This document shows positions 1 to 9,270 of a DNA stretch of 64,000 bases, piece by piece; position 1 is the stretch's first letter; the number at the start of each line of letters is the position of its first letter. This DNA comes from Leeia oryzae DSM 17879 (lineage in GTDB: Bacteria > Pseudomonadota > Gammaproteobacteria > Burkholderiales > Leeiaceae). The stretch lies in the NCBI RefSeq assembly GCF_000376945.1, contig NZ_AQXU01000021.1, positions 124,001-188,000 of the forward strand, given 5' to 3'. The notes under the pieces are model-generated. The model made no database searches. It saw nothing but the letters and a program-made list of their open reading frames with translations, and was not told where the DNA came from. Both the position numbers and the translations under genes were made by a program.

Positions 1-1764
1 CCGGCCTTGCGCCTGATCTGCGAACGCGAAAACGAGATTCGGGCTTTCCAGAGCCAGGAATACTGGTCTGTGCATCTGGACAGCCACAAAGGCCGTACCA
101 AGTTTGGCGCCAAGCTGTTCCAGCTGGAAGGCAAAAAGCTCGACCAGTTTGACATCAACAGCGAAGCCATCAACCAGGATGTCCTGAGCAAGCTGGAAGG
201 CAAGCCGGCGGTGGTGACCAGCGTCGAGAAAAAGCGCAAGACCCGCTCGGCAGCCGCACCGTTTACCACGTCAACCATGCTGCAGGAAGCCGGCCGCAAA
301 CTGGGCCTGACGGCTGACCGTACCACGCGCGCAGCCCAGCAGCTGTATGAAGGTATCGACATCGGACAGGGTCCGATCGGTCTGATCACCTATATGCGTA
401 CCGACTCGGTCACGCTCTCAGCCGAAGCGGTTGAAGAAATTCGCCACTACATTGGCAAGAATTTCGAGCCGGACAGCCTGCCCAAGTCGCCGGTGCAGTA
501 CAAGAGTAAAGCCAAGAATGCCCAAGAGGCCCACGAGGCCATCCGCCCGACCTCGATTTTCCGTTCTCCGGAATCGGTCAAAGGTTTCTTGTCTGCCGAC
601 CAGTTCAAACTGTATGAAATGATCTGGAAGCGTACCGTCGCCAGCCAGATGTCACCTGCCAAATTTGACGTTACCAGCGTGGACATCGAAGTCGGCGCTG
701 GCAACCTGTTCCGGGCGTCCGGCCAGATTCTGGCATTTGCCGGCTTTATGGCGGTGTATCTGGAAGACGAAGACGACGTTGAAGACGAAGACAACGCCAA
801 GCTGCCGCTGTTGGAAGAAGGCGACCAGCTGCCTGTCGACAAACTGTACGGCGACCAGCATTTTACCCAGCCACCGCCCCGCTTTACGGAAGCCAGCCTG
901 ATCAAGGCGCTGGAAGAATTCGGGATTGGCCGGCCGTCGACCTACCCTAGCATCATTACCACGCTCAAAGACCGTGAGTATGTGCTGGTCGACAAGAAAC
1001 GCCTGACGCCAACCGATACCGGCGAAGTGGTCAACAAGTTCCTGACCGAACACTTTACCCAGTACGTGGACTACAACTTTACCGCCAAGCTGGAAGACAA
1101 GCTGGATGAAATCTCCAATGGTTCCCGCGAATGGGTACCGGTGATGGAAGAGTTCTGGAAGGGTTTCCACAAGCAGGTTGAAGAAAAGAAAAACCTGACC
1201 CGTGCCGAAGTAACGCACGAAGCGCTGGACGAGAACTGCCCGAAATGTGGCAAGCAACTGACCATCCGCTTTGGCAAGCGCGGCCGGTTTGTCGGATGCT
1301 CCGGCTACCCGGAGTGCGATTACACCCGCAACATGAATGCCGACCCGAACGAAGCACCGGAAGAACCGGTCGAAGTAGAAGGACGCGAGTGCCCGAAATG
1401 TGGTGGCCCGCTGGTGCTCAAATCCGGCCAGTATGGCAAGTTTCTGGGGTGCAAGAACTACCCGACCTGCAAGCATATCGAGCCGCTGGAAAAACCGAAG
1501 GATACCGGGGTCACCTGTCCGGAATGCAACAAGGGCACACTGATCGAGCGCAAGAGCCGTTATGGCAAGCTGTTCTACAGTTGCAATACCTACCCTAGCT
1601 GCAAGTATGCGACCTGGAATCCGCCGATTGCCGAGGCTTGTCCGCAGTGCAAATGGCCGATCCTGACCCTGAAGACCACCAAGCGTCGCGGGACGGAAAA
1701 AGTGTGTCCGCAGAAAGAATGCGGCTTCAGTGAAGTGGTGATTCCGCCAGAGCCAAAGGCCTAA
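1..1764 (+). CDS. topA: DNA topoisomerase I, C-terminal part (5' end outside window)
   Basis: Type IA topoisomerase that relaxes negative supercoils by a transient tyrosyl-DNA break. The frame is open from base 1, so the N-terminal Toprim region lies upstream. The active-site segment GLITYMRTDS is present, with the catalytic tyrosine codon at 391-393 (residue about 131 of the visible part). The C-terminus carries four cysteine zinc-ribbon repeats beginning near visible residues 413, 464, 506 and 547 (CPKCG, CPKCG, CPEC, CPQC starts), as in bacterial TopA enzymes with DNA-binding zinc fingers. An acidic stretch near 760-800 (EDEDDVEDEDN) is a local insertion. The 20-base gap to the next gene suggests joint transcription. 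Confidence 0.97.
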   Translation, partial: PALRLICERENEIRAFQSQEYWSVHLDSHKGRTKFGAKLFQLEGKKLDQFDINSEAINQDVLSKLEGKPAVVTSVEKKRKTRSAAAPFTTSTMLQEAGRKLGLTADRTTRAAQQLYEGIDIGQGPIGLITYMRTDSVTLSAEAVEEIRHYIGKNFEPDSLPKSPVQYKSKAKNAQEAHEAIRPTSIFRSPESVKGFLSADQFKLYEMIWKRTVASQMSPAKFDVTSVDIEVGAGNLFRASGQILAFAGFMAVYLEDEDDVEDEDNAKLPLLEEGDQLPVDKLYGDQHFTQPPPRFTEASLIKALEEFGIGRPSTYPSIITTLKDREYVLVDKKRLTPTDTGEVVNKFLTEHFTQYVDYNFTAKLEDKLDEISNGSREWVPVMEEFWKGFHKQVEEKKNLTRAEVTHEALDENCPKCGKQLTIRFGKRGRFVGCSGYPECDYTRNMNADPNEAPEEPVEVEGRECPKCGGPLVLKSGQYGKFLGCKNYPTCKHIEPLEKPKDTGVTCPECNKGTLIERKSRYGKLFYSCNTYPSCKYATWNPPIAEACPQCKWPILTLKTTKRRGTEKVCPQKECGFSEVVIPPEPKA

Positions 1765-1784
1765 GCGGACAAAGGCAAACGATC

Positions 1785-2624
1785 ATGTGTCAGTTACTCG
1801 GCATGAACTGCAATGTACCCACGGATATCGCATTTTCTTTCCGTGGGTTCCGGCAGCGTGCCGGGGTCACCGATCAGCATAGCGACGGGTTTGGTATCGG
1901 CTTTTTTGAAGAAGCCGGTTGCCGCCTGTTTCTGGACTACAAAGCCGCCAGCGAGTCGCCCATTGCCAAGCTGGTAGATCATTACCCGATCAAGTCCCTG
2001 AATGTGATTGCGCATATCCGCAAGGCAACCCAAGGGGTTGTCTCGCTGGCCAATTGCCACCCGTTCCAGCGAGAACTGTGGGGGCAATACTGGCTGTTTG
2101 CCCATAACGGTGACCTGAAGCGGCTGCCGCGCGGCATCGGCAAAGGGCATTACTATCAGCCAGTGGGCACCACCGATAGCGAGCAGGCATTTTGCTTTTT
2201 ACTGGAAAACCTGCGCAGCCATCATGACACCATGCCCTCGCCGGACATCCTGTTTGCAGAACTGAAAGTCCTGACTTCTGCCCTGGCAGGCTATGGCGTA
2301 TTCAACTTCATCCTCTCCAACGGGCAATACATGTTTGCCCATTGCAGCACCAACCTGAGCTATATTGTCCGCAAAGCACCATTCACGACCGCGCATTTGC
2401 TGGACGAGGATGTGACGTTTGATTTCAGCACCGTGACCACGCCGACCGACCGGGTGGCCGTGATTGCGACCCAGCCGCTGACCGACAATGAAGTGTGGAC
2501 GAAATTTGAACCGGATCAATTGATCATGTTCATTGAAGGCGAACCCGTATGGGAGCAGCGCTGCCTGCACACCCGCAAAACTGCTGCAATCACTGAATCA
2601 ACGACCAGCGAACCGCACGCGTAA
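1785..2624 (+). CDS. Class II glutamine amidotransferase, YafJ type
   Basis: The protein begins Met-Cys-Gln-Leu-Leu-Gly; Cys2, exposed after removal of Met1, would be the Ntn-hydrolase nucleophile that releases ammonia from glutamine. Segments such as SDGFGIGFF, NVIAHIRKAT and FAHNGDL match the GATase_6/YafJ family of stand-alone glutaminase-like proteins. At 279 residues it holds only the glutaminase domain, with no synthase partner fused, so the acceptor substrate is unknown. It starts 20 bases after topA and its last 27 bases overlap the convergent membrane-protein gene. Confidence 0.88.
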   Translation: MCQLLGMNCNVPTDIAFSFRGFRQRAGVTDQHSDGFGIGFFEEAGCRLFLDYKAASESPIAKLVDHYPIKSLNVIAHIRKATQGVVSLANCHPFQRELWGQYWLFAHNGDLKRLPRGIGKGHYYQPVGTTDSEQAFCFLLENLRSHHDTMPSPDILFAELKVLTSALAGYGVFNFILSNGQYMFAHCSTNLSYIVRKAPFTTAHLLDEDVTFDFSTVTTPTDRVAVIATQPLTDNEVWTKFEPDQLIMFIEGEPVWEQRCLHTRKTAAITESTTSEPHA

Positions 2625-3212
2625 CCTGCGCCGGTACCAGACAGTCCAGCCGGCCAGCAACCCCATGACACCGTAAAACATGAAGGGCGATACCAGCAGG
2701 AATCGCTCGATAGGCCAGGTAAAGGCCAGCACTACGCGCAGGACGCACTCTGCCACCATGCCGCCACCCCACACAACAGTCATGATGTTCATGGCCTGCC
2801 GGGTTTGCGGATCATTCAGGCGCTGATCAAAACGTGCGGCGGCCTCTGCGCCTTCCCGGGCAAGGGTGGCACGAGCCAGATAGAACATGGCCGGTTTTTT
2901 CAGGGCCAGGGATAACAGCGCCGCCAACCCTAGGACACCCGTCACGAGCGACTCGCGCGCCAAGACCCAGCGCGGACTGCCGCCCATGCCCAGCATCAGC
3001 GCAGACAACACCAGCCCCAGTAGCGAGATGGTGGCGACTGCATCCAGCCGGCGGTGCCAGAGCAGTTCAACCACGGACCAGACAATTGGCGGCACGGCCG
3101 ACCAGAGCAAGGCGGGCGTTTCCGCCATGCCATGATCAAACAGTTGCTTATAGATCAGCCAGGGCAGCAGGATATTGAGGCCGATTTCCAGCAGCCAGAC
3201 TTTTTTGGACAT
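2598..3212 (-). CDS. VC0807-like integral membrane protein
   Basis: A 204-residue hydrophobic protein with about five or six membrane segments (residues about 8-25, 33-50, 58-77, 85-105, 142-165, 170-190) and a basic C-terminus (YRRRLRVRFAGR). The pattern of a VPPIVWSVVEL segment followed by further helices resembles the VC0807 family of uncharacterised inner-membrane proteins. No catalytic motif is visible and the role is unknown. The 3' end overlaps the amidotransferase gene by 27 bases in opposite orientation. ATG start with a GGAAGTG-like ribosome site upstream. Confidence 0.72.
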   Translation of the reverse strand: MSKKVWLLEIGLNILLPWLIYKQLFDHGMAETPALLWSAVPPIVWSVVELLWHRRLDAVATISLLGLVLSALMLGMGGSPRWVLARESLVTGVLGLAALLSLALKKPAMFYLARATLAREGAEAAARFDQRLNDPQTRQAMNIMTVVWGGGMVAECVLRVVLAFTWPIERFLLVSPFMFYGVMGLLAGWTVWYRRRLRVRFAGR

Positions 3213-3254
3213 GTAGGCACTTCCAGTTCATGAATTTGTCATTTGCACCAGGGT

Positions 3255-3285
3255 CTGTTCACACTATTTTCTCAAGTGAGAACAG
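3255..3285. promoter_or_regulatory. 11-bp inverted repeat, candidate operator
   Basis: CTGTTCACACT at 3255-3265 and AGTGAGAACAG at 3275-3285 form an inverted repeat with one mismatch and a 9-base spacer. It lies in the intergenic region between the VC0807-like gene and the MocR regulator, 77 bases before the latter's start. It could be an autoregulatory MocR site; this is inference from position. Confidence 0.4.
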
Positions 3286-3362
3286 GGCCTAGAGGGTTTA
3301 ACGTACAATACTGCGAACCGATGACATTTTAAGCGATCCCCCTTTCTGCTGGCCCATGAATC

Positions 3363-4796
3363 ATGAGTAAAACCCATCGTTATCTGGAGATTTCTGCCCA
3401 TCTGAGCCAGCAAATCCAGTTAGGTCACCTGACACCTGGCAGCAAAGCCCCTTCGTTGCGGGACATTGCCCGGCAATATCAGGTCAGCCTGGGGACGGCC
3501 ATGCAAACCTATGAGCATCTGGAAAAGCTGGGGGTACTGCGTAGCGAGCCCAAACGCGGTTTTTTTGTGACTCGCCTGAGCACGCCGCGCTTGCCGACCA
3601 AAACCCGCCAGACAGTTGCCGCACCCCAAACCGTCAAACTCCGTTCCCTGGCACAAGATCTGCTGTCTACGGCGGACGTGAACACCACTTATTCATTCGG
3701 CACCGCCTTGCTGCACCCGGCCTGGCAGCCGGTGGCCGGTCTGGAAAAAACCATTCGGGCAGTCATGAAGTCGGCAGAAGGCATGCTTGGCCAGTATATC
3801 CCCAGTCCCGGCTATTCCCCATTACGGCAAGCCATTGCCATGCAGGCATTTGAATGGGGCGGCAACATCCACGCCGATGAAGTGCTGATTACCGCCGGGG
3901 CAACCGATGCCCTGCAGCTGTGCCTGAAAGCGGTGGTACCGCCCGGTGGGGTGGTAGCAACGGAATCACCCGCCTATTTCGGCTTGCTGCAGATACTGGA
4001 AAACATGGGGCTGAAGGCGCTGGAAATCCCCGCGGACCCGATGCGCGGCATGGATCTGGGTGCACTGGAAATGGCGCTGGCGACCCACCAGATCGCTGCG
4101 ATAGTGGTCACCCCCAACCATAACAATCCGTTCGGCAGTAGCATGTCCGATGCAGACAAGGTACGCCTGCTCCGCATTGCCAGCCAGCACCTGACACCGG
4201 TCATCGAAGATGACGTCTATGGCGATTTGCATTATGGGCCAGCACGGCCAAAGCCGCTGCGCTATTTCGACGAGGCGGACCAGACGCTGTACTGCTCGTC
4301 ATTCTCCAAAACCACGGCTCCCGGTTACCGGGTTGGCTGGTGCCTGCCTGGGCAATACCAGGCACGGGTGCAGCAGTTGCAAATCGAGAACAGCATTGCG
4401 GTCAGCAGTCTGCCTCAGGTAGTCCTGGCCCGGTTTCTGGCCAATGGCGAGTTTGCGCGTCACCTGGACATTACCCGGGCACGTCTGGCCAGCCAGTGCA
4501 CCCCGCTGATCGACTACATGACCCGTGTCTTTCCGGCCGGCACGCGCATCAGCCAGCCGGTGGGCGGTTATACCTTCTGGATCGAATTGCCGGGACTGAT
4601 CTCGGCCATGGATGTCTACCATGCCGCCAGACGCATCGGCATTCTGGTGACACCCGGAGATGTGTTTTCCTCCAGCGACCGCTTCAGGCATTGCCTCCGC
4701 CTGAGTTGCGGCCAGGTATTCGGGCCCGAGATGAAAGCGGCATTGGCACAACTGGGAGAGATTACTCACCAGTTGCAGTACGCTGGCGGTTCATGA
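3363..4796 (+). CDS. MocR-family (GntR wHTH plus aminotransferase-like) transcriptional regulator
   Basis: Residues about 1-70 form a GntR winged helix-turn-helix (LTPGSKAPSLRDIARQYQVS, then a beta wing ending GFFVTR). Residues about 110-470 form a fold type I aminotransferase-like domain. The pyridoxal-phosphate lysine is visible as Lys316 in SSFSKTTAPGYRVGW, with the upstream TPNHNNPFG and EDDVYGDL motifs. MocR proteins use bound PLP as an effector sensor and usually do not catalyse transamination. The neighbours do not show its target: the next gene, a YcaQ-type protein, lies 147 bases downstream with its own palindrome. It is similar in build to regulators of vitamin B6, taurine or GABA use, but the ligand cannot be read here. 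Confidence 0.92.
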   Translation: MSKTHRYLEISAHLSQQIQLGHLTPGSKAPSLRDIARQYQVSLGTAMQTYEHLEKLGVLRSEPKRGFFVTRLSTPRLPTKTRQTVAAPQTVKLRSLAQDLLSTADVNTTYSFGTALLHPAWQPVAGLEKTIRAVMKSAEGMLGQYIPSPGYSPLRQAIAMQAFEWGGNIHADEVLITAGATDALQLCLKAVVPPGGVVATESPAYFGLLQILENMGLKALEIPADPMRGMDLGALEMALATHQIAAIVVTPNHNNPFGSSMSDADKVRLLRIASQHLTPVIEDDVYGDLHYGPARPKPLRYFDEADQTLYCSSFSKTTAPGYRVGWCLPGQYQARVQQLQIENSIAVSSLPQVVLARFLANGEFARHLDITRARLASQCTPLIDYMTRVFPAGTRISQPVGGYTFWIELPGLISAMDVYHAARRIGILVTPGDVFSSSDRFRHCLRLSCGQVFGPEMKAALAQLGEITHQLQYAGGS

Positions 4797-4878
4797 ACCG
4801 TCGGGATCAGGCCACCTGATCTGACTGGTCACTGCCCGCTGTGGTCTGTGCAAAAATCCGTGCGCACAGCCAATACAA

Positions 4879-4896
4879 ATAGAACTATCGTTCTAT
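4879..4896. promoter_or_regulatory. 18-bp palindromic operator candidate (ATAGAAC-N4-GTTCTAT)
   Basis: Perfect 7-base arms, ATAGAAC and GTTCTAT, separated by TATC. The site lies 48 bases before the YcaQ-type start and overlaps a TATATT sequence (4894-4899) that could be a -10 element. Palindromes of this type are typical of TetR-family or other HTH operators. No TetR gene is present nearby, so the regulator would act in trans. Confidence 0.5.
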
Positions 4897-4943
4897 ATTG
4901 TGTTAATATTTTCAGATCATCATGCCACACAGAATGCCGACCG

Positions 4944-6164
4944 ATGACCACACTGTCTTTGGCTGCCGCCCGCGCCTTGCATCTTGCAGCGCAAGGCCTG
5001 CAAACCCCGCTCCGTCGCAAAGCGCGCAAGGCCGATGTCCTGGCTGCGATTCGCCAGATGGCCTTGCTACAGATTGATACCATCAGTGTGGTGGCACGCA
5101 GCCCGTATCTGGTGTTATGGAGCCGTCTGGGGCATTACGATGCCGCTTGGCTGGACCAATGTCTGGCCGAAGGACAGCTGTTTGAATACTGGGCGCATGA
5201 AGCCTGTTTCCTGCCGATTGAAGACTATGTGCTGATGCGCCACCGGATGATCGACCCGCATCAACTGGGCTGGAAGTATTCGCACAAATGGATGCAGATG
5301 CATGGCGATGTGGTGGAGCGCGTGCGCTTGCATATCCGGCAGCACGGCGCAGTGCGCTCTGCAGACTTTGAGCGCAAGGATGGCCAGTCTGGCGGCTGGT
5401 GGGACTGGAAACCGGAAAAGCGCGCGCTGGAAGTCATGTTTGCGGCCGGGGAACTGATGGTCGCCAAGCGCCACAACTTTCAGCGGATTTATGACTTGCA
5501 AACCCGCGTGCTGCCCGCTTGGGATGATCAGCGCGATCTGCTGCCTACCCAGGATTGCCACCGACAGATGGTCCTGAACGCCGTCAAAGCGCTTGGCATT
5601 GCCCAGGCCAGCTGGGTGGCAGATTACTACCGCATGGGCAAACTGGATGCGGCCATTCACCCGGAAACCCTTGCCAGACAAGGGCTGCTGCTCACGGCCC
5701 GTGTGGCCGGTTTTGACCAGCCAATGTACATTCATCCGGACCATGCCGGCTTGCTGGAACAAGCTGCGCCAGGCAAGCTGAAATCCACCGTCACCCGTTT
5801 GCTGTCCCCGTTCGACCCGGTCGTCTGGGATCGTAAGCGCGCCTTGTCTTTGTTTGGTTTTGATTACCGGCTGGAGTGCTACACGCCCGCCCCTAAACGC
5901 CAGTTCGGTTATTTTGTGTTACCGATCTTGCGCCGGGGAGAACTGGTTGGCCGGCTGGATGCCAAGGCGCACCGCCAGCAGGGCATTATGGAGATTAAGA
6001 CGCTCTACCTGCAAGAAGGCGTACGGATCAGCCAAGCGCTGACCAACGATGTCGCGGATGCCCTGCAGCAGTTTGCCGACTGGCACGGCACGCCCCAAGT
6101 GCAGTTCAGCGGCAAACAGCACAGCGGCTTCATCGATGGTCTGCGTACCCGCTTGTCGGCGTAG
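4944..6164 (+). CDS. YcaQ/HTH_42-family DNA glycosylase-like protein
   Basis: A 406-residue winged-helix protein of the family containing E. coli YcaQ and Streptomyces AlkZ, which unhook DNA interstrand crosslinks. Family features visible are the N-terminal LLQIDTISVVARSPYLVLWSR segment, the FEYWAHEACFLP segment, and the late LLSPFDPVVWDRKRA region followed by LFGFDYRLECYTPAPKRQFGY; the QxD-type catalytic residues would be in the LLQID region. The frame is open for 32 codons further upstream, but the ATG at 4944 starts the conserved domain and lies just after the 4879-4896 palindrome, so the longer form would run through the promoter. It converges on benE with a 25-base gap. Confidence 0.87.
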   Translation: MTTLSLAAARALHLAAQGLQTPLRRKARKADVLAAIRQMALLQIDTISVVARSPYLVLWSRLGHYDAAWLDQCLAEGQLFEYWAHEACFLPIEDYVLMRHRMIDPHQLGWKYSHKWMQMHGDVVERVRLHIRQHGAVRSADFERKDGQSGGWWDWKPEKRALEVMFAAGELMVAKRHNFQRIYDLQTRVLPAWDDQRDLLPTQDCHRQMVLNAVKALGIAQASWVADYYRMGKLDAAIHPETLARQGLLLTARVAGFDQPMYIHPDHAGLLEQAAPGKLKSTVTRLLSPFDPVVWDRKRALSLFGFDYRLECYTPAPKRQFGYFVLPILRRGELVGRLDAKAHRQQGIMEIKTLYLQEGVRISQALTNDVADALQQFADWHGTPQVQFSGKQHSGFIDGLRTRLSA

Positions 6165-6189
6165 CGTCCGCTGGCTGACCGCTGACCAG

Positions 6190-7383
6190 TTACCCCTGCT
6201 TCAGGGCCAACCGCAGCCCGGTGGCTTCCAGACATCCTTTGGCCAACATACCGGCGACCAGACCCCAGAACGGCGCACCAAAGCCGAGGAACGTCATGCC
6301 GGATGCGGTAACGACAAAGGTGATCAGTGCACTTTCGCGGCGCTGCTCATGGCCCATGGCAGTGGCCAACCCGGTCATGAGGGCGCCCAGCAATGCCAGA
6401 CCGGCAATGGTCGCCACCAGTGCCTTTGGCAAGGCGGCAAACAAGAGCACCAGCGTACCGCCGCACAACCCGATCAGCACATACGCCAGACCGGCTACCA
6501 GACCGGCAATGTAACGCTTGTCGGCGTGCTCGTGCGCATCGCGCCCGGTGCAGATGGCAGCGGTAATGGCAGCCAGATTGATGCCATGCGCACCAAAGGG
6601 GGCCAGGCAGACGCTGGCCAGCGACGTTGCAATCACCATCGGTTTTGCCGGGGTATCAAACGCCGCCTGGCGCATGACGGCAATGCCGGGTACAAACTGG
6701 CCACTCATGGTCACCAGCGCCAGTGGCAGCCCAAGACTGATCATGGCTTGCAGCGACCCCTCCGGTGTGGTCCAGACGGGCCGTACCAGGCTTGGCTGCA
6801 GCACGTCTCGCAGCAAGTCGGCATGCAGCAGCCCCATGGCAGCGGCAATCAGGATGCCTGACAGCAGGGTCAGCGGAATGGCGTAGCGCGGCAGTGCTTT
6901 ACGCAGTACCAGAAAGATCAGGAACATGGGCAGCACCAGCATGGGCGCGCCTTTGAGCCCCAGGAACACTTCGGCAACAAACCGGAACAGGATGCCGGCC
7001 AGCATGGCGGCGGCAATCTCCTTGGGAATCCAGTGCATCAGCCTGTCGAACCCGCCAGACCAGCCGAGCAGCAAAATGAGCAGACCGGCAAACATGAATG
7101 CACCAATGGCCTGTGGATAACTGACCGTTCCCAGCGTAGTCAGCAGTAGAGCAGCCCCTGGGGTAGACCAAGCGGTAATGACCGGTGCCTTGAAACGGTA
7201 GCTGAGCCAGAGACCGGACAGGCCGCTGCCCAGTGAAATGGCCCATACCCAGGAAGCCATCTGGCCGGTGCTGAGTCCGGCGGCATTCCCCGCCTGAAAC
7301 ACGATCAAGGCAGGACCTGCATAAGAAATCATCACGGCAATCAGGCCGGCGACGACGGCAGAAACGGAAATGTCTTTTAACAT
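6190..7383 (-). CDS. benE: BenE-family benzoate/H+ symporter-like membrane protein
   Basis: A 397-residue polytopic inner-membrane protein with about 11-12 hydrophobic segments. Signature stretches of the BenE family are visible: SYAGPALIVFQAGNAAGLS, ITAWSTPGAALL and FGAHGINLAAITAAICTG. BenE carriers import benzoate or related aromatic acids with protons. The ATG at 7383 is preceded by AGGGAAGGG, a strong ribosome site, and replaces a longer open frame that starts further upstream. No benzoate degradation genes are in the window, so the substrate is uncertain. Confidence 0.9.
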   Translation of the reverse strand: MLKDISVSAVVAGLIAVMISYAGPALIVFQAGNAAGLSTGQMASWVWAISLGSGLSGLWLSYRFKAPVITAWSTPGAALLLTTLGTVSYPQAIGAFMFAGLLILLLGWSGGFDRLMHWIPKEIAAAMLAGILFRFVAEVFLGLKGAPMLVLPMFLIFLVLRKALPRYAIPLTLLSGILIAAAMGLLHADLLRDVLQPSLVRPVWTTPEGSLQAMISLGLPLALVTMSGQFVPGIAVMRQAAFDTPAKPMVIATSLASVCLAPFGAHGINLAAITAAICTGRDAHEHADKRYIAGLVAGLAYVLIGLCGGTLVLLFAALPKALVATIAGLALLGALMTGLATAMGHEQRRESALITFVVTASGMTFLGFGAPFWGLVAGMLAKGCLEATGLRLALKQG

Positions 7384-7661
7384 GGATACCCTTCCCTGTT
7401 GGATGGCGGATGGGGACAGGTCTGGTGTGTACGTTCGCCAACGCCAGGGCAAATACCTCATGGATACCAATACCTGTCAGCCCGTTTGCATATTAAAAGG
7501 GCTCAGCGGCGAGAGACAGGAACAGATCCGGCATGCGGGGTGGTACAGATGGTGAAAATCCACCATAACTACATGTATTTGCATGATTTTTAACCAACAG
7601 GGTTGACCTGGCACGGGCAAGCAAGCTAGCCTGATGTCCTTTATGCCATTCAGGAAGTTCC

Positions 7662-9170
7662 GTGTCATTTTTACAGCGTTATCGCCTTGCCCTGATTGTC
7701 AGCATGCTGATGCTGTTTGGCTTTGGTTTGCGAACCTACGTGGTGTATGTCAATACCCGGGACATCATTCGCAATAACATCATCGAGCAAGGCTTGCCAC
7801 TGACCGGCGATACCATTTACTCCGAGATCAACAAGGATATTCTGCGGCCGGTGTTTATCTCGTCGCTGATGGCACATGACACCTTTGTGAAAGACTGGAT
7901 GATCAACGGCGAAAAAGATCCCCGGCAGATCGCGCGCTATCTGCACGAGGTCAAAAGCAAATACAACACTGTCAGCAGCTTTCTGGTCTCGGACAAAAGC
8001 CGGAAATATTACTTTGGCGAAGGCATCCTCAAGCAGGTAAACGAAAACGACAAGCACGATATCTGGTATTTCCAGGCGCGCCAGATGCGCTCGGATTTCA
8101 GAATCGACGTGGATACGGACGAAGCCAACAAAGGCGCCCTGACTGTCTTTATCAACTACCGCCTGAAGAACGAGAAGGGTGAATTTCTGGGCATTACCGG
8201 CGTTGGCCTGAAACTGGATACGATTGCCGCGTTCATCCAGCAGTACGAAGCCAGATTCAGCCGCACTATTTATTTTGCCGACAAGCACGGCAAGATCATT
8301 CTGGGCAGCCGGAATCATCAAATGCCTTGGTCATCGCTGAACGATATTCCAGGGATGTCGCCGCTGGTACCGCACATTCTGTCTTCCGACAGCAAACAGC
8401 CCAAGCATTTTGAATACCAGAATGGCAAGCAGCACCTGCTGCTGAATACCCGCTACATTCCGGACCTGGGCTGGTATTTGCTGGTGGAGCAGGATGAATC
8501 GGCACCGCTGGCCAAAGTCACCAAAGACCTGATCGTGCAGTCCGTGATCTACCTGCCCATCTTGTTGCTGGTACTCCTTGCCATGGTGGTGGCCATTCAG
8601 CAAAACCAGAAAGCCCTCAAGCAGCAGGCAGCAACAGACCCGCTCACCGGCTGCCTGAACCGGCATGCCTTTCTGGAAATGATTCCGGCCTGGGTCAGCA
8701 AGCTGCATCGCAAGGACATTCATACCCAGGTGCTGCTGCTGGATATTGATCACTTCAAACACATCAACGATGCATTTGGTCACCTGACCGGCGACGAGCT
8801 GCTGGTCAACATTGCCGCGCGACTAAAATCGGCCTTGCAGCAGAACGAATTGCTGGTGCGCTGGGGTGGCGAAGAATTTTTGATGTTCCTGCAACGGGAA
8901 GACACGCTGTCCCATGTGGGAGAGCGCTTCCGGAGCTTGCTTTCCGATACGGTGTTTGAAGCCGGCGGCAAATCGTTGCCGATCTCGGCCAGTATCGGGG
9001 CCACCAGCTGGTCACCGGCTGAGCCTGCCGACCATGTCATTGCCAGAGCGGATCAGGCACTGTATACGGCCAAAAACAAGGGGCGCAACCGGGTCGAGAT
9101 TGCATCCGCCGCTGATGCGCTGAAACCCGCCGCCAGCCAGCCGCAAAAGAACCTGATGCCGATGGAGTAA
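7662..9170 (+). CDS. Membrane diguanylate cyclase with periplasmic Cache-like sensor (GGEEF)
   Basis: A 502-residue protein that starts with GTG at 7662, ten bases after AGGAAG. A membrane segment (residues about 8-25) is followed by a periplasmic domain of about 260 residues that looks like a double Cache sensor (FGEGILKQVNENDKHDIWYF, GWYLLVEQDES), then a second membrane segment (about 290-310) and a GGDEF domain. The active site reads GGEEF at residues 402-406, with LLLDIDHFKHIND upstream, so it should make cyclic di-GMP from GTP. The RxxD inhibitory site five residues before the motif is absent (QQNE instead), suggesting no product inhibition at that site. A 6-bp inverted repeat (7549-7566) lies in its leader. 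It stands alone. Confidence 0.93.
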   Translation: MSFLQRYRLALIVSMLMLFGFGLRTYVVYVNTRDIIRNNIIEQGLPLTGDTIYSEINKDILRPVFISSLMAHDTFVKDWMINGEKDPRQIARYLHEVKSKYNTVSSFLVSDKSRKYYFGEGILKQVNENDKHDIWYFQARQMRSDFRIDVDTDEANKGALTVFINYRLKNEKGEFLGITGVGLKLDTIAAFIQQYEARFSRTIYFADKHGKIILGSRNHQMPWSSLNDIPGMSPLVPHILSSDSKQPKHFEYQNGKQHLLLNTRYIPDLGWYLLVEQDESAPLAKVTKDLIVQSVIYLPILLLVLLAMVVAIQQNQKALKQQAATDPLTGCLNRHAFLEMIPAWVSKLHRKDIHTQVLLLDIDHFKHINDAFGHLTGDELLVNIAARLKSALQQNELLVRWGGEEFLMFLQREDTLSHVGERFRSLLSDTVFEAGGKSLPISASIGATSWSPAEPADHVIARADQALYTAKNKGRNRVEIASAADALKPAASQPQKNLMPME

Positions 9171-9222
9171 GCCTGCGGCCAGGCTGGTTTTGCCATCGGC
9201 AGCAACAGTAGTAGTTGCTGGC

Positions 9223-9254
9223 GCGTGATGGTCTGGCACACCAGCCCATCACGC
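9223..9254. terminator. Strong hairpin between convergent genes
   Basis: GCGTGATGG (9223-9231) pairs with CCATCACGC (9246-9254), and inside it CTGG pairs with CCAG around a CACA loop; one T/C mismatch interrupts the 13-bp stem. There is no clear T-run on either side, so it is a possible intrinsic terminator of low certainty, placed between the convergent cyclase and ferritin-like genes. Confidence 0.4.
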
Positions 9255-9270
9255 TACCGGCTCAAGCGGT

